The position numbers were made by a program, and so were the translations under genes. The notes below the pieces were generated by a model. It saw only the letters and a program-made list of their open reading frames with translations. It was not told where the DNA came from and did no database searches. A stretch of 64,000 nucleotides of DNA from Candidatus Merdiplasma excrementigallinarum (GTDB lineage: Bacteria > Bacillota > Clostridia > Lachnospirales > Lachnospiraceae), in assembly GCA_018713435.1 (NCBI GenBank), contig DVOS01000036.1, forward strand, positions 40,042-104,041, in the 5' to 3' direction. Positions 55,897-64,000 of this stretch are shown one piece after another (within the stretch, counting starts at the first letter, position 1; every line of letters begins with the position of its first letter).

Positions 55897-57486
55897 TCAA
55901 TTTTGAACTTTTTCCATCTGCTCCCTGAAGTCCCTGGGGCTCATGCCCTCCGACTTGCGGAATACCTTATTGAAATAGGTATAGTCGTCATACCCCACCA
56001 TAAACGCGATCTCCGTCAGGTTTCCGTTTCCCTTCCGGATGTACTCTTTGGCCTTTTCAATCCGGATTTTCGTAATATACTGCAGCAGGCTGGTGCCGAT
56101 CTCCCGGCGGAATATCCGGGAGAAATAGGAGTGTTCCACATGGTAGCGCTCCGCCAGCTCCCGCAGGGTCAGCGGTTCAAAATAGTGCTCCTGGATATAC
56201 TCCGCCGCCTGGCGGACGGTTCCCCGGGTGGTGTCCCCCTCTGACTGGGACAGGGCGGTGCAGCTGTCTATGTAATCATGCAGCAGTTCACACAGCCCCT
56301 TCCCGTCCAGGGCCTCCAGCTCCTTGTCCAGCACCTGATCCAGATCCTCGGTTCCCGCCGGCTGGTTCTGGGAGAGATCGGAAAAATATTCTGTCAGGAA
56401 CATGGCCACCCGCTTGACGGTCTGGCGCACCTCCAGGTAGGACCAGTTTCCCTGGCAGTCTTCCAGTCCGATCTCATGGAGGATATACTGCCTGGCCTCC
56501 TCCATCTGTCCCCGCTTCAGCAGCGTCAGCAGTTCATTTTTCTGCCGCTCGCTGAAATGGTTCCGTATCTCCTCCTGGGCCCCGGCCCCTTTCCCGGTGG
56601 AAATCACCTGGCTTACCGGCGCAAACCGTCTGGTCATCAGCAGGGAAACTGTCTGGATATAGGCCTGGTGGATGCTGTCCATGGAAAAGGAATGGTCGCT
56701 GAAAATCACCGAAACGGGGGACTCCGCTTCCTGTTCCAGCTTCAGGGAAATCTTCTCAAACAGCGGCCGCAGCTCCTGGTTTTCCTTCTCGGATACAATG
56801 ATAAACTCGTTGGAGCGGTACACATGGTTGAAAATGATGGCGTCCTCATCCCCCATCAGTTCATGAAGCTGGCGCTTGACCGCAAAGGAAAGCCGGTTCA
56901 TATCATAGCCGTACCGGCCGGACAGCGTTTGCAGACGGTGGATTTTCAGCAGGATCAGGGTCACGCCCGCATAGTCAATCTCCCCGTTTATGGTAATATT
57001 GGGCATAAACGGGGTTTCCTTCCGTTCCAGAAGCTGGCTGAACTCCCGGTCCTGCAGGAAGGAAGCGGCCCGCAGGGTTTCCTCCTTCTGCTGCCTTCTT
57101 TTGCTGATCAGCTCCAGGGCCTTGGTCAGGGCGTTAATCAGGTCAATGCGTCCCACCGGCTTTACCAGGTAGTTGATGGAGCCCGCCATAAAGGAGTTTT
57201 TTACATAGTCAAAATCGTCATACCCGCTGATCACGAAGGTTACCACCTCCGGATACTTCTCCTGAAGGATCCGCAGCAGCTCCACACCGTCCAGATAGGG
57301 CATATTGATGTCTGTGATCACAATGTCCGGATGATGCTCCTCCATTTTCCGCAGCACATCCTCCCCGTCCACAGCCGGTTCCAGAAACAGCAGGCCGTAC
57401 TTGTCCCACTGGATCATTCTTCTGATCTTTTCTCTGGTCCAGTATTCATCGTCCGCAATCAGTATTTTGTATTTTTTGCTTTCCAT
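55897..57486 (-). CDS. YesN-like response regulator with AraC-type HTH
   Basis: KILIADDEYWTREKIRRMIQWDKYGL... DIVITDINMPYLDG... AEYIQEHYFEPLTLRELAERYHVEHSYFSRIFRREIGTSLLQYITKIRIEKAK. Confidence 0.95.
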   Translation of the reverse strand: MESKKYKILIADDEYWTREKIRRMIQWDKYGLLFLEPAVDGEDVLRKMEEHHPDIVITDINMPYLDGVELLRILQEKYPEVVTFVISGYDDFDYVKNSFMAGSINYLVKPVGRIDLINALTKALELISKRRQQKEETLRAASFLQDREFSQLLERKETPFMPNITINGEIDYAGVTLILLKIHRLQTLSGRYGYDMNRLSFAVKRQLHELMGDEDAIIFNHVYRSNEFIIVSEKENQELRPLFEKISLKLEQEAESPVSVIFSDHSFSMDSIHQAYIQTVSLLMTRRFAPVSQVISTGKGAGAQEEIRNHFSERQKNELLTLLKRGQMEEARQYILHEIGLEDCQGNWSYLEVRQTVKRVAMFLTEYFSDLSQNQPAGTEDLDQVLDKELEALDGKGLCELLHDYIDSCTALSQSEGDTTRGTVRQAAEYIQEHYFEPLTLRELAERYHVEHSYFSRIFRREIGTSLLQYITKIRIEKAKEYIRKGNGNLTEIAFMVGYDDYTYFNKVFRKSEGMSPRDFREQMEKVQN

Positions 57487-59330
57487 ATGTCAATCTCCTC
57501 CATGCGAACACTGGGAATTACCAGGGAAACCTTTGTCCCCTCCCCGATTCGGCTCTCAATGGTTACGCCATAGGATTCTCCGTACAAAATCTTCATACGG
57601 GAATGAATGTTGTTAAGGCCAATGGACTTAGTATGGTTTTTCCGATCCGGATTCAGCAGTTCCCGGCGCTCTTCTTCCGGAATGCCAATGCCGTTGTCCT
57701 CCACGGAAATCACCAGATTTTCCCCGTCCTTCCCGGCTGTAATCACAATCTTTTTCTTTTTTCTGGAGCCCCGCAGCCCGTGGGTCAGGGCGTTTTCCAC
57801 CAAAGGCTGAATGGAAATCCGGGGCATGGTGCTCTTCAGGATAGAATCCTCCACATCAAATACGTACTCCACGTTTTCCTGCATCCGCACGTTCATTACA
57901 TAAATATAGTTTTTCAGATGTACAATCTCCCCTGCCACGGTGGAAAAAGGATTCTTCATATCCAGGCTGTAGCGGAAAATATTGGACAGAGACTGGCTGA
58001 GGGCGCTCACCTCCGGACAGCCCCGGATATCGGCAATGCTGCTCATGGTATCCAGGGTATTGTACAGGAAATGGGGATTGATCTGCGCCTGCAGGGCATT
58101 GTACTCCGCCTGCTTCAGCAGCAGTTTTGCCTCATATTCCCGGCTTACCAGGGTCTCGATCCGGTCCAGCATTTCATTAAAGCTTCTCCCCAGCTCTCCC
58201 AGTTCGTCCTCCTTGCAGTCGGTGATCCGCAGCCGGGTATCGCCGTCCCGGATCTGTTTTACCGTAGCCGTCATCCGCTCCAGGGGCCGGGACAGGGTGC
58301 GGGAAATAAAAGTCGAAATCAGCACGGCAAGCACAATCACCAGCCCCGCGATCAGGAACAGGTTCCGGGTCAGCGTTCTCTGATTTTCCTGCAAAAGGGA
58401 CTGGGGCATCAGCGCGTAGGCGGAAAGGTTGTACTTATTCTGGGCCGCCTTGAAAAACACCCGGTCAGAGTGGGAAAACAGCTGGGCCGCCGCTTCGCCT
58501 CCCGCCTCAATGCTCTCCGCCAGCATCCGGAACTTTTCTTCATCCTGGTTTCCCAGATCCCCCAGCTGATAGACCGGCGCGTCCCCCTCCGGCTGCAGCC
58601 AGATAAAGGCGTCGTCATTGATCCGGTATTTTTCCATGAGATACTGGATCACCTTGATGTCTGCGTCGCATACCACATAGCCGATTGTTTCGCTGTTGGT
58701 GCCGCTGGTGTAAATTTTCAGCACAAACCGGAGAATGTTTTTCTCCCGGTAGGGATTATAATAGCTGGTAATCAGGGTCACCGCATTGTCGGATTCCACA
58801 TACTCCCGCACTTTTTCCCCGCCCCCGAACTCTCCGTCCTCGTAGATATCCGTGGGATAGTTGTGTTTGGGCGTCACGGCCCGCCGGTAGGTGCTGATAA
58901 TCTCATGGTCCATGTTGTAGAGGTAGAGGGCCACCACCGCGCTGGACGTATCGAAGCTGCCGGTTCCCAGGTCAAAGGCCAGCCGGTAGTATTCATCCCG
59001 CATGTAGGAGATATCCCTGCCTGCTTTCAGATCCAGCACGAAATCATTCTCATTGTAGATATCAATCATGCCGCTCTCCATGGTCTTAATCAGGCTGTAC
59101 ATATCGTCCTGCAGATTTTCCAGGGACTTTCCCATCTCTTCCTTGCTCTGGGTGTAAATCAGATCCGAGGAAGCCTGCTGGAACAGAAACGTCTGCAGCA
59201 GCAGCGCCGCCAGGGCGCATCCCAGGCACAGCGCCAGGATTTTCATGTGCATTTTCTGAAAGCAGCGGAAATGAAACCGCGTCTTCTCCGATGCTCTGTT
59301 TTTTTCTTTTCCCTGTGTTTTCTCCCTCAT
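57459..59330 (-). CDS. YesM-like sensor histidine kinase
   Basis: LLKQAEYNALQAQINPHFLYNTLDTMSSIADI... ISIQPLVENALTHGLRGSRKKKKI... ISVEDNGIGIPEE; two TM and HAMP-like region. Confidence 0.95.
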   Translation of the reverse strand: MREKTQGKEKNRASEKTRFHFRCFQKMHMKILALCLGCALAALLLQTFLFQQASSDLIYTQSKEEMGKSLENLQDDMYSLIKTMESGMIDIYNENDFVLDLKAGRDISYMRDEYYRLAFDLGTGSFDTSSAVVALYLYNMDHEIISTYRRAVTPKHNYPTDIYEDGEFGGGEKVREYVESDNAVTLITSYYNPYREKNILRFVLKIYTSGTNSETIGYVVCDADIKVIQYLMEKYRINDDAFIWLQPEGDAPVYQLGDLGNQDEEKFRMLAESIEAGGEAAAQLFSHSDRVFFKAAQNKYNLSAYALMPQSLLQENQRTLTRNLFLIAGLVIVLAVLISTFISRTLSRPLERMTATVKQIRDGDTRLRITDCKEDELGELGRSFNEMLDRIETLVSREYEAKLLLKQAEYNALQAQINPHFLYNTLDTMSSIADIRGCPEVSALSQSLSNIFRYSLDMKNPFSTVAGEIVHLKNYIYVMNVRMQENVEYVFDVEDSILKSTMPRISIQPLVENALTHGLRGSRKKKKIVITAGKDGENLVISVEDNGIGIPEEERRELLNPDRKNHTKSIGLNNIHSRMKILYGESYGVTIESRIGEGTKVSLVIPSVRMEEIDIWKAKNTKY

Positions 59331-59357
59331 AATGAAATTACCTCGTAAACACTTCTC

Positions 59358-60680
59358 CTAAATGCAGAAAGCCGCATAGAGAGGAACAATCTTTTTATTA
59401 TCCTCGCGTCCAAAGTTTTTAGCTGACAATTTTATGGCGTAAGCCGGCTTATACATATCCATATATACTTTCAGGCTCTTGGCTCTGGTATTATCAGCCG
59501 ACTTTACCTCTATCGGAATCAGCTGCCCTTCTCTCTGAATAATAAAATCAATCTCCGCTCCTCTGGCGGATTCCCAGTAATACGTTCTGTAGCCATTTAT
59601 GGACAGCTGTACATTTACATAATTTTCCGCCATGCCGCCTTTAAAGTCATTGATTTCATCTACCATATAAAGAATATCGTTTGCGGTCAGATCCTTTTTT
59701 GCGCAAAGCAGTCCCAGATCCGAAACATATATTTTAAATGCGGCTATGTCCCTGTAATTTTCCAGAGGTTTTTTTACCTGCTCCACTTTAAAAACCCGGG
59801 ATACAATACCGGACAGAGTCAGCCATTCTATGGCGTTTTCAAATTCTGAAGCTCTTCCGCCCTTTTTAATCAGTTTATACTGGAAACGTGTATTTTTTTT
59901 AGACAGCTGGGCTGTAATCGTATCGTAGGCAAGTCTTGTTTTCTTTATTTCATTCTGATTGTTGTACTTGCTCATATCGTTGAGATAGCTTGCCAGAATC
60001 GTATCCTGGGTATGGCGCACCAGTATATAATCCCCGGTTTCCGCAAACTGCATAACACATTCCGGCATTCCCCCTACTACAAGGTACTGCCTGTAGAGCC
60101 CCATTGCCGCGTCATGAAGAGCTGACGGAAGGGGCGTATCGGTCTGAAAACAGCTCCTGATCTGGGAAACCAGTTCCTGTTCCCCTAATGCCAGCATAAA
60201 CTCCTCCAGGTCCATGGGATAAAGTGTTTTCATATCGACTTTCCCTACAGGAAATGAAAATGTTTGTCGGTTTACCGCCACTCCCAGCAGGCTTCCCGCG
60301 CTGATGATATGATAATCCGGTTCATTCTCGTAAAAGTACTTCAGGGAAGTCAGCGCCCGCTCACACAGCTGTATTTCATCAAAAATGATCAATGTCTTCT
60401 CTTTGATAATCGTCTGCCCGGCAATATGAGATAAAATAGGGATCAGGTAATCCGGAGTGATGTTCTCCTCAAAGGTGGCATTCAGTTTTGGATTCGTTTC
60501 AAAATTGAAGTAAGCCACATTTTCATAATGCGTTCTTCCAAATTCTAATATGGAATAGGTTTTTCCTACCTGTCTTGCTCCCTGAAGAATTAATGGTTTG
60601 CGGTGCCTGCTGCTCTTCCACTTTTCTAAAAAATCTATAATCTTCCGATACATATGTGTCCTCCATGCCATCTTAAGCAA
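59358..60680 (-). CDS. AAA family ATPase with DUF4143-type C-terminus (second copy)
   Basis: KPLILQGARQVGKTYSILEFG... TLIIFDEIQLCERALTSLKYFYENEPDYHIISAGSLLG... ESARGAEIDFIIQREGQLIPIEVKSADNTRAKSL. Confidence 0.94.
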   Translation of the reverse strand: MLKMAWRTHMYRKIIDFLEKWKSSRHRKPLILQGARQVGKTYSILEFGRTHYENVAYFNFETNPKLNATFEENITPDYLIPILSHIAGQTIIKEKTLIIFDEIQLCERALTSLKYFYENEPDYHIISAGSLLGVAVNRQTFSFPVGKVDMKTLYPMDLEEFMLALGEQELVSQIRSCFQTDTPLPSALHDAAMGLYRQYLVVGGMPECVMQFAETGDYILVRHTQDTILASYLNDMSKYNNQNEIKKTRLAYDTITAQLSKKNTRFQYKLIKKGGRASEFENAIEWLTLSGIVSRVFKVEQVKKPLENYRDIAAFKIYVSDLGLLCAKKDLTANDILYMVDEINDFKGGMAENYVNVQLSINGYRTYYWESARGAEIDFIIQREGQLIPIEVKSADNTRAKSLKVYMDMYKPAYAIKLSAKNFGREDNKKIVPLYAAFCI

Positions 60681-60812
60681 AGATTATCATTAATTCATGT
60701 AAATTTCAATGGTATTTTTTATGATTTTTACATTAAATTGCGCGTATAGAAAAAAGGTCATACTATTAGCTCCATTCCTTTACGGTTTCACGCAGGCATG
60801 GAGCTGTTTTAA

Positions 60813-61988
60813 TCATTTTTCCAGTCGGCCGCAGGCATATAATCCCATCAGTAAAAGTACCGGGAAAATTATCGCTGCAAGAATTCCCATTTTCAAATTA
60901 TCATTAAAATATCCGGATATTGTACCTGCCAGGGTAGGACCGCCGGAGCATCCCAAATCGCCTGCCAGAGCTAATAATGCAAACATAGCTGTTCCGCCAT
61001 TCTTAAGCGCCGCAGCCGCTTTGCTAAAGGACCCCGGCCACATGATACCTACAGAAAGACCGCAAACGGCACATCCAATCAATCCCACTACTGGATTCGG
61101 CACCAAACTGATGCACAGATATGAAAAAATACACAGTATTGTACTTCCCTTCATAAACCGGTCCAGATTTATTTTCTCCCCATATTTTCCATAAAAAACC
61201 CGGGCAGCTCCCATCATCGCCGCAAACGCCATAGGTCCGGCCAGATCCCCTACGGTCTTACTTACACCCAGCCCCTTTTCCGCAAATGTAGACGCCCACT
61301 GGCTTACCGCCTGCTCACTGGCGCCTGAACAGGTCATCATAAGTAATAATACCCAAAAAATTTTCTTTGAAAAAAGTTCTTTTAACGTATATCCTCTCTC
61401 GCCTTCCTCTACAAGCGGTGCTATCGGTACCCAGATAAACATAAGGGTATTTACAGCCGGAATTATCGCCCATAGTATAGCCAAAATTCTCCAATTCGCT
61501 ACACCAAAAATTCCAAAAAAAATAGTTGAAATCAAAACGACTCCTACATGGCCCCAACAGTAAAAAGAATGAAGCAGGCTCATGGCCTTTTCCTTATTCT
61601 TTGTAGGACACGCCTCTACCATAGGGCTAATTAACACTTCAATTAATCCGCCGCCCACTGCATAGAGAATAACAGCAGCAAGCAATCCTGTAAAAGGATC
61701 CCGCAGTATATCCGGCAAGACTGCCAATAAAACCAGCCCGGCCGCAGAGCATATATGCGCGGCTATTGCTGCCGCTCTGTATCCTATTTTATCTATAAAT
61801 TTTGTGGACAGCAGATCCACTAGCAGCTGCACGCCAAAATTAATCGTAACCAACATGGTTATATGGGATAGGAGAATTTTATAGCTAGTCTGAAATGTAA
61901 GAAACAGCAGCGGAGCAAAATTATTAACGATTGCCTGAGAAATATAGCCAACAAAGCACGCATTCATTGTATTTTGATAATTTTTCAT
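60813..61988 (-). CDS. Major facilitator superfamily transporter
   Basis: 391 aa with about 12 hydrophobic segments; FVGYISQAIVNNFAPLLFLTFQ... GVQLLVDLLSTKFIDKIGYRAA. Confidence 0.87.
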   Translation of the reverse strand: MKNYQNTMNACFVGYISQAIVNNFAPLLFLTFQTSYKILLSHITMLVTINFGVQLLVDLLSTKFIDKIGYRAAAIAAHICSAAGLVLLAVLPDILRDPFTGLLAAVILYAVGGGLIEVLISPMVEACPTKNKEKAMSLLHSFYCWGHVGVVLISTIFFGIFGVANWRILAILWAIIPAVNTLMFIWVPIAPLVEEGERGYTLKELFSKKIFWVLLLMMTCSGASEQAVSQWASTFAEKGLGVSKTVGDLAGPMAFAAMMGAARVFYGKYGEKINLDRFMKGSTILCIFSYLCISLVPNPVVGLIGCAVCGLSVGIMWPGSFSKAAAALKNGGTAMFALLALAGDLGCSGGPTLAGTISGYFNDNLKMGILAAIIFPVLLLMGLYACGRLEK

Positions 61989-62048
61989 GTTTTCTCCATT
62001 GTAAAATGAGGGCGCTGTAAATACAGCCCCCTCATATATTCTAATCTT

Positions 62049-64000
62049 TTAATCCACAAAACGGAATTCCGAACCATTCGTAGTAAATACCGGAATGACA
62101 GATAAAGGCGCATCGCACTGGACAGTTATACCGCCTTCATAAACCTTGCCTGTCTGTACTTCTTTCCATGTACGTCCCGCAGGAAGATATACGCTGCGCT
62201 CCCGCATTCCTTCGTACAGAATGGGCGCTACCAGAATGTCGGGGCCAAACATGTACTCATCATTTACATCCCAGCAGGCCGGGTCATCAGGATTGTCATA
62301 AAACAGCGGCCGAATAACCGGTGTTCCTTTTTCATGAGCCTTCACCATCTGTTCCTTCACGTATGGACGAAGAGTTTCTCTTGTGTCTACCAGACCTTTC
62401 AGAATTTTATATACATCCTCTCCATAGCTGTAAAGCTCGTTTTCTGCGCCGCTTCCAAACGGCTGGTTCCACATTTTTGCAGCATTAGAAATAGAAAAAT
62501 CAATCGGATCGCGGAAGCCGTGCAGTCTGGTTACAGGGCAAAACAGTCCAAACTGGAACCACCGTATCAGCAGTTCATGGAACTTGGGATCATGAATGTT
62601 TCCTCCCGTAAATCCTCCGATGTCAGTTGTCCACCACGGAATGCCGGATAATCCCACGTTCAGTCCTGCTGCCAGCTGATTTCTCAGGAAGTCAAACGTC
62701 GAATGTGTATCTCCCGACCAAAGCAGCGCGCCATATCTCTGACTTCCTGCCCAGACGCATCTAAGCAGATTCAGAATATTTTCCTGGCCCTCTTTCTCCA
62801 TGCCTTCATAAAATGTCTTTGCATATTCAACCGGATAAAAATTGGACACTTTAACTGCCGGTCCTTTAAAATATCTGAAGTTGTCATAATCATAGTGGAA
62901 CATAAAATCTGGTTCCGCTTCATCCAGCCAGAATATCTTTATACCGTATTTGTAATAATTTTCTTTTGCTTTGTTCCATACGTATTCTCTGGATTCCGGA
63001 TTGAAAGCATCGAAAAGATATTCATTCCCCATAAACTGCATCTGCACAGCATTTGCTCTGTCTGAGCGTACCAGCAGTCCCAGTTCTTTCATCTCTTCAT
63101 AATTTTCACTGTTTACATCCACTGTCGGCCAGATAGAAACCATCAGTTCTATTCCCATCTCTTTCAGTTCATCCACCATAGCCTGGGGATCCGGCCAGAA
63201 TTTAGGATCAAATTTCCAATCTCCCTGATTGGTCCAGTGGAAGAAATCGCAGACGATTACAGAAATAGGAATTCCCCGCTTTTTGTACTCTCTCGCCACA
63301 TTCAGCAGTTCTTCCTGCGTTTTATAGCGAAGCTTGCACTGCCAGAAACCGGTAGCGTAATCCGGCATCATCGGAACTTTTCCGGTGGCATTTGCATACG
63401 CTTCTTCAATCTCTGCCGGTGTATCTCCAGCCGTAATCCATAAATCCATATGCTGTGAGCACTGCGCTTCCCACTCTGTCAGATTGTTTGCAAACGTAGC
63501 CCGTCCTATGGCCGGATTGTTCCAGAGAAAGCCGTAGCCTTTATTAGAAAGGGCAAATGGAATACTGGACTGCGTGTTTCTCTGTGCCAGTTCCAGGCAG
63601 CAGCCCTTCATATTAAGCTGCTTCTCCTGCCGCTGTCCCATACCAAATATTTTTTCTCCGTCCTGTCCCTCAAAGCGCAGCGTAATCTTATAATCGCTGG
63701 AACCGATGATCGGTTTATACTCTCGTCCGCAGATGGCCAGAGGACTTGTCTTTTCTCCGCCATTATTTACCCGCCAGCGTTCTTCCAGCAGCACTTCGCC
63801 CTTTTGATTATAATAGGTCAGCCAACCAAATTCGTTGAAAGAAGCCGTTATTTTTCCATTGGTAATGCTGGCAGTCTTCCCTTCCACCTTAATCTGGGCT
63901 TTGCAGGGAACCGGATCCAGCAGTGCCCAGGGTTCCTGAGAAATTTCTTCCGTTTTTGTTCCCCGCACCCGCAGGCTGTTTTCGCCCCAGGGCTCAATCT
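62049..64000 (-). CDS. Glycoside hydrolase family 31 (alpha-xylosidase/glucosidase-like); 5' end beyond right edge
   Basis: WQCKLRYKTQEELLNVAREYKKRGIPISVIVCDFFHW... KIFWLDEAEPDF... LWSGDTHSTFDFLRNQLAAGLNVGLSGIPWWTTDIGGF. Frame stays open to 64000 with GH31-like N-terminal sequence IEPWGENSLRVRG. Confidence 0.93.
   Translation of the reverse strand, partial: IEPWGENSLRVRGTKTEEISQEPWALLDPVPCKAQIKVEGKTASITNGKITASFNEFGWLTYYNQKGEVLLEERWRVNNGGEKTSPLAICGREYKPIIGSSDYKITLRFEGQDGEKIFGMGQRQEKQLNMKGCCLELAQRNTQSSIPFALSNKGYGFLWNNPAIGRATFANNLTEWEAQCSQHMDLWITAGDTPAEIEEAYANATGKVPMMPDYATGFWQCKLRYKTQEELLNVAREYKKRGIPISVIVCDFFHWTNQGDWKFDPKFWPDPQAMVDELKEMGIELMVSIWPTVDVNSENYEEMKELGLLVRSDRANAVQMQFMGNEYLFDAFNPESREYVWNKAKENYYKYGIKIFWLDEAEPDFMFHYDYDNFRYFKGPAVKVSNFYPVEYAKTFYEGMEKEGQENILNLLRCVWAGSQRYGALLWSGDTHSTFDFLRNQLAAGLNVGLSGIPWWTTDIGGFTGGNIHDPKFHELLIRWFQFGLFCPVTRLHGFRDPIDFSISNAAKMWNQPFGSGAENELYSYGEDVYKILKGLVDTRETLRPYVKEQMVKAHEKGTPVIRPLFYDNPDDPACWDVNDEYMFGPDILVAPILYEGMRERSVYLPAGRTWKEVQTGKVYEGGITVQCDAPLSVIPVFTTNGSEFRFVD

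Overview
This 64 kb window looks like a gut Firmicutes (Lachnospiraceae-type) chromosome; the taxonomy is inferred from gene content only. From left to right it contains: (1) a giant secreted isopeptide-domain (Cna-B/SpaA plus FctA-like) adhesin on the minus strand. It runs off the left edge (at least 4,489 codons) and is split by one in-frame TAG at 10640-10642. (2) Upstream of it, a cluster with a BTAD-type regulator and three small paralogous proteins sharing a 'YRQNATWQG...FRSALEL' motif. (3) Two tandem type I toxin-antitoxin-like (holin-like small toxin) modules. (4) A queT gene with a structured leader that can form a kissing-loop. (5) VOC protein, deoC, a large membrane-anchored protein, GtrA, and an FGGY kinase / double class II aldolase / class III aminotransferase cluster. 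(6) An AAA/DUF4143 ATPase preceded by four 33-bp repeats. (7) araA-araR with AraR-type boxes. (8) Transglutaminase lipoprotein, beta-CASP MBL protein, murG, HAD, HIT and rhomboid genes. (9) A complete Tad/Flp pilus locus, including a Flp1 pilin absent from the ORF track. (10) folT with a THF-type riboswitch. (11) A GH36 alpha-galactosidase / ABC transporter / YesMN two-component locus. (12) A second DUF4143 ATPase, an MFS transporter and a GH31 enzyme cut by the right edge. The strongest candidates for something undescribed are the WQG-motif/BTAD/giant-adhesin cluster, the in-frame amber codon, the queT leader and the 33-bp repeat array. No database search was run; family names come from motif recognition.
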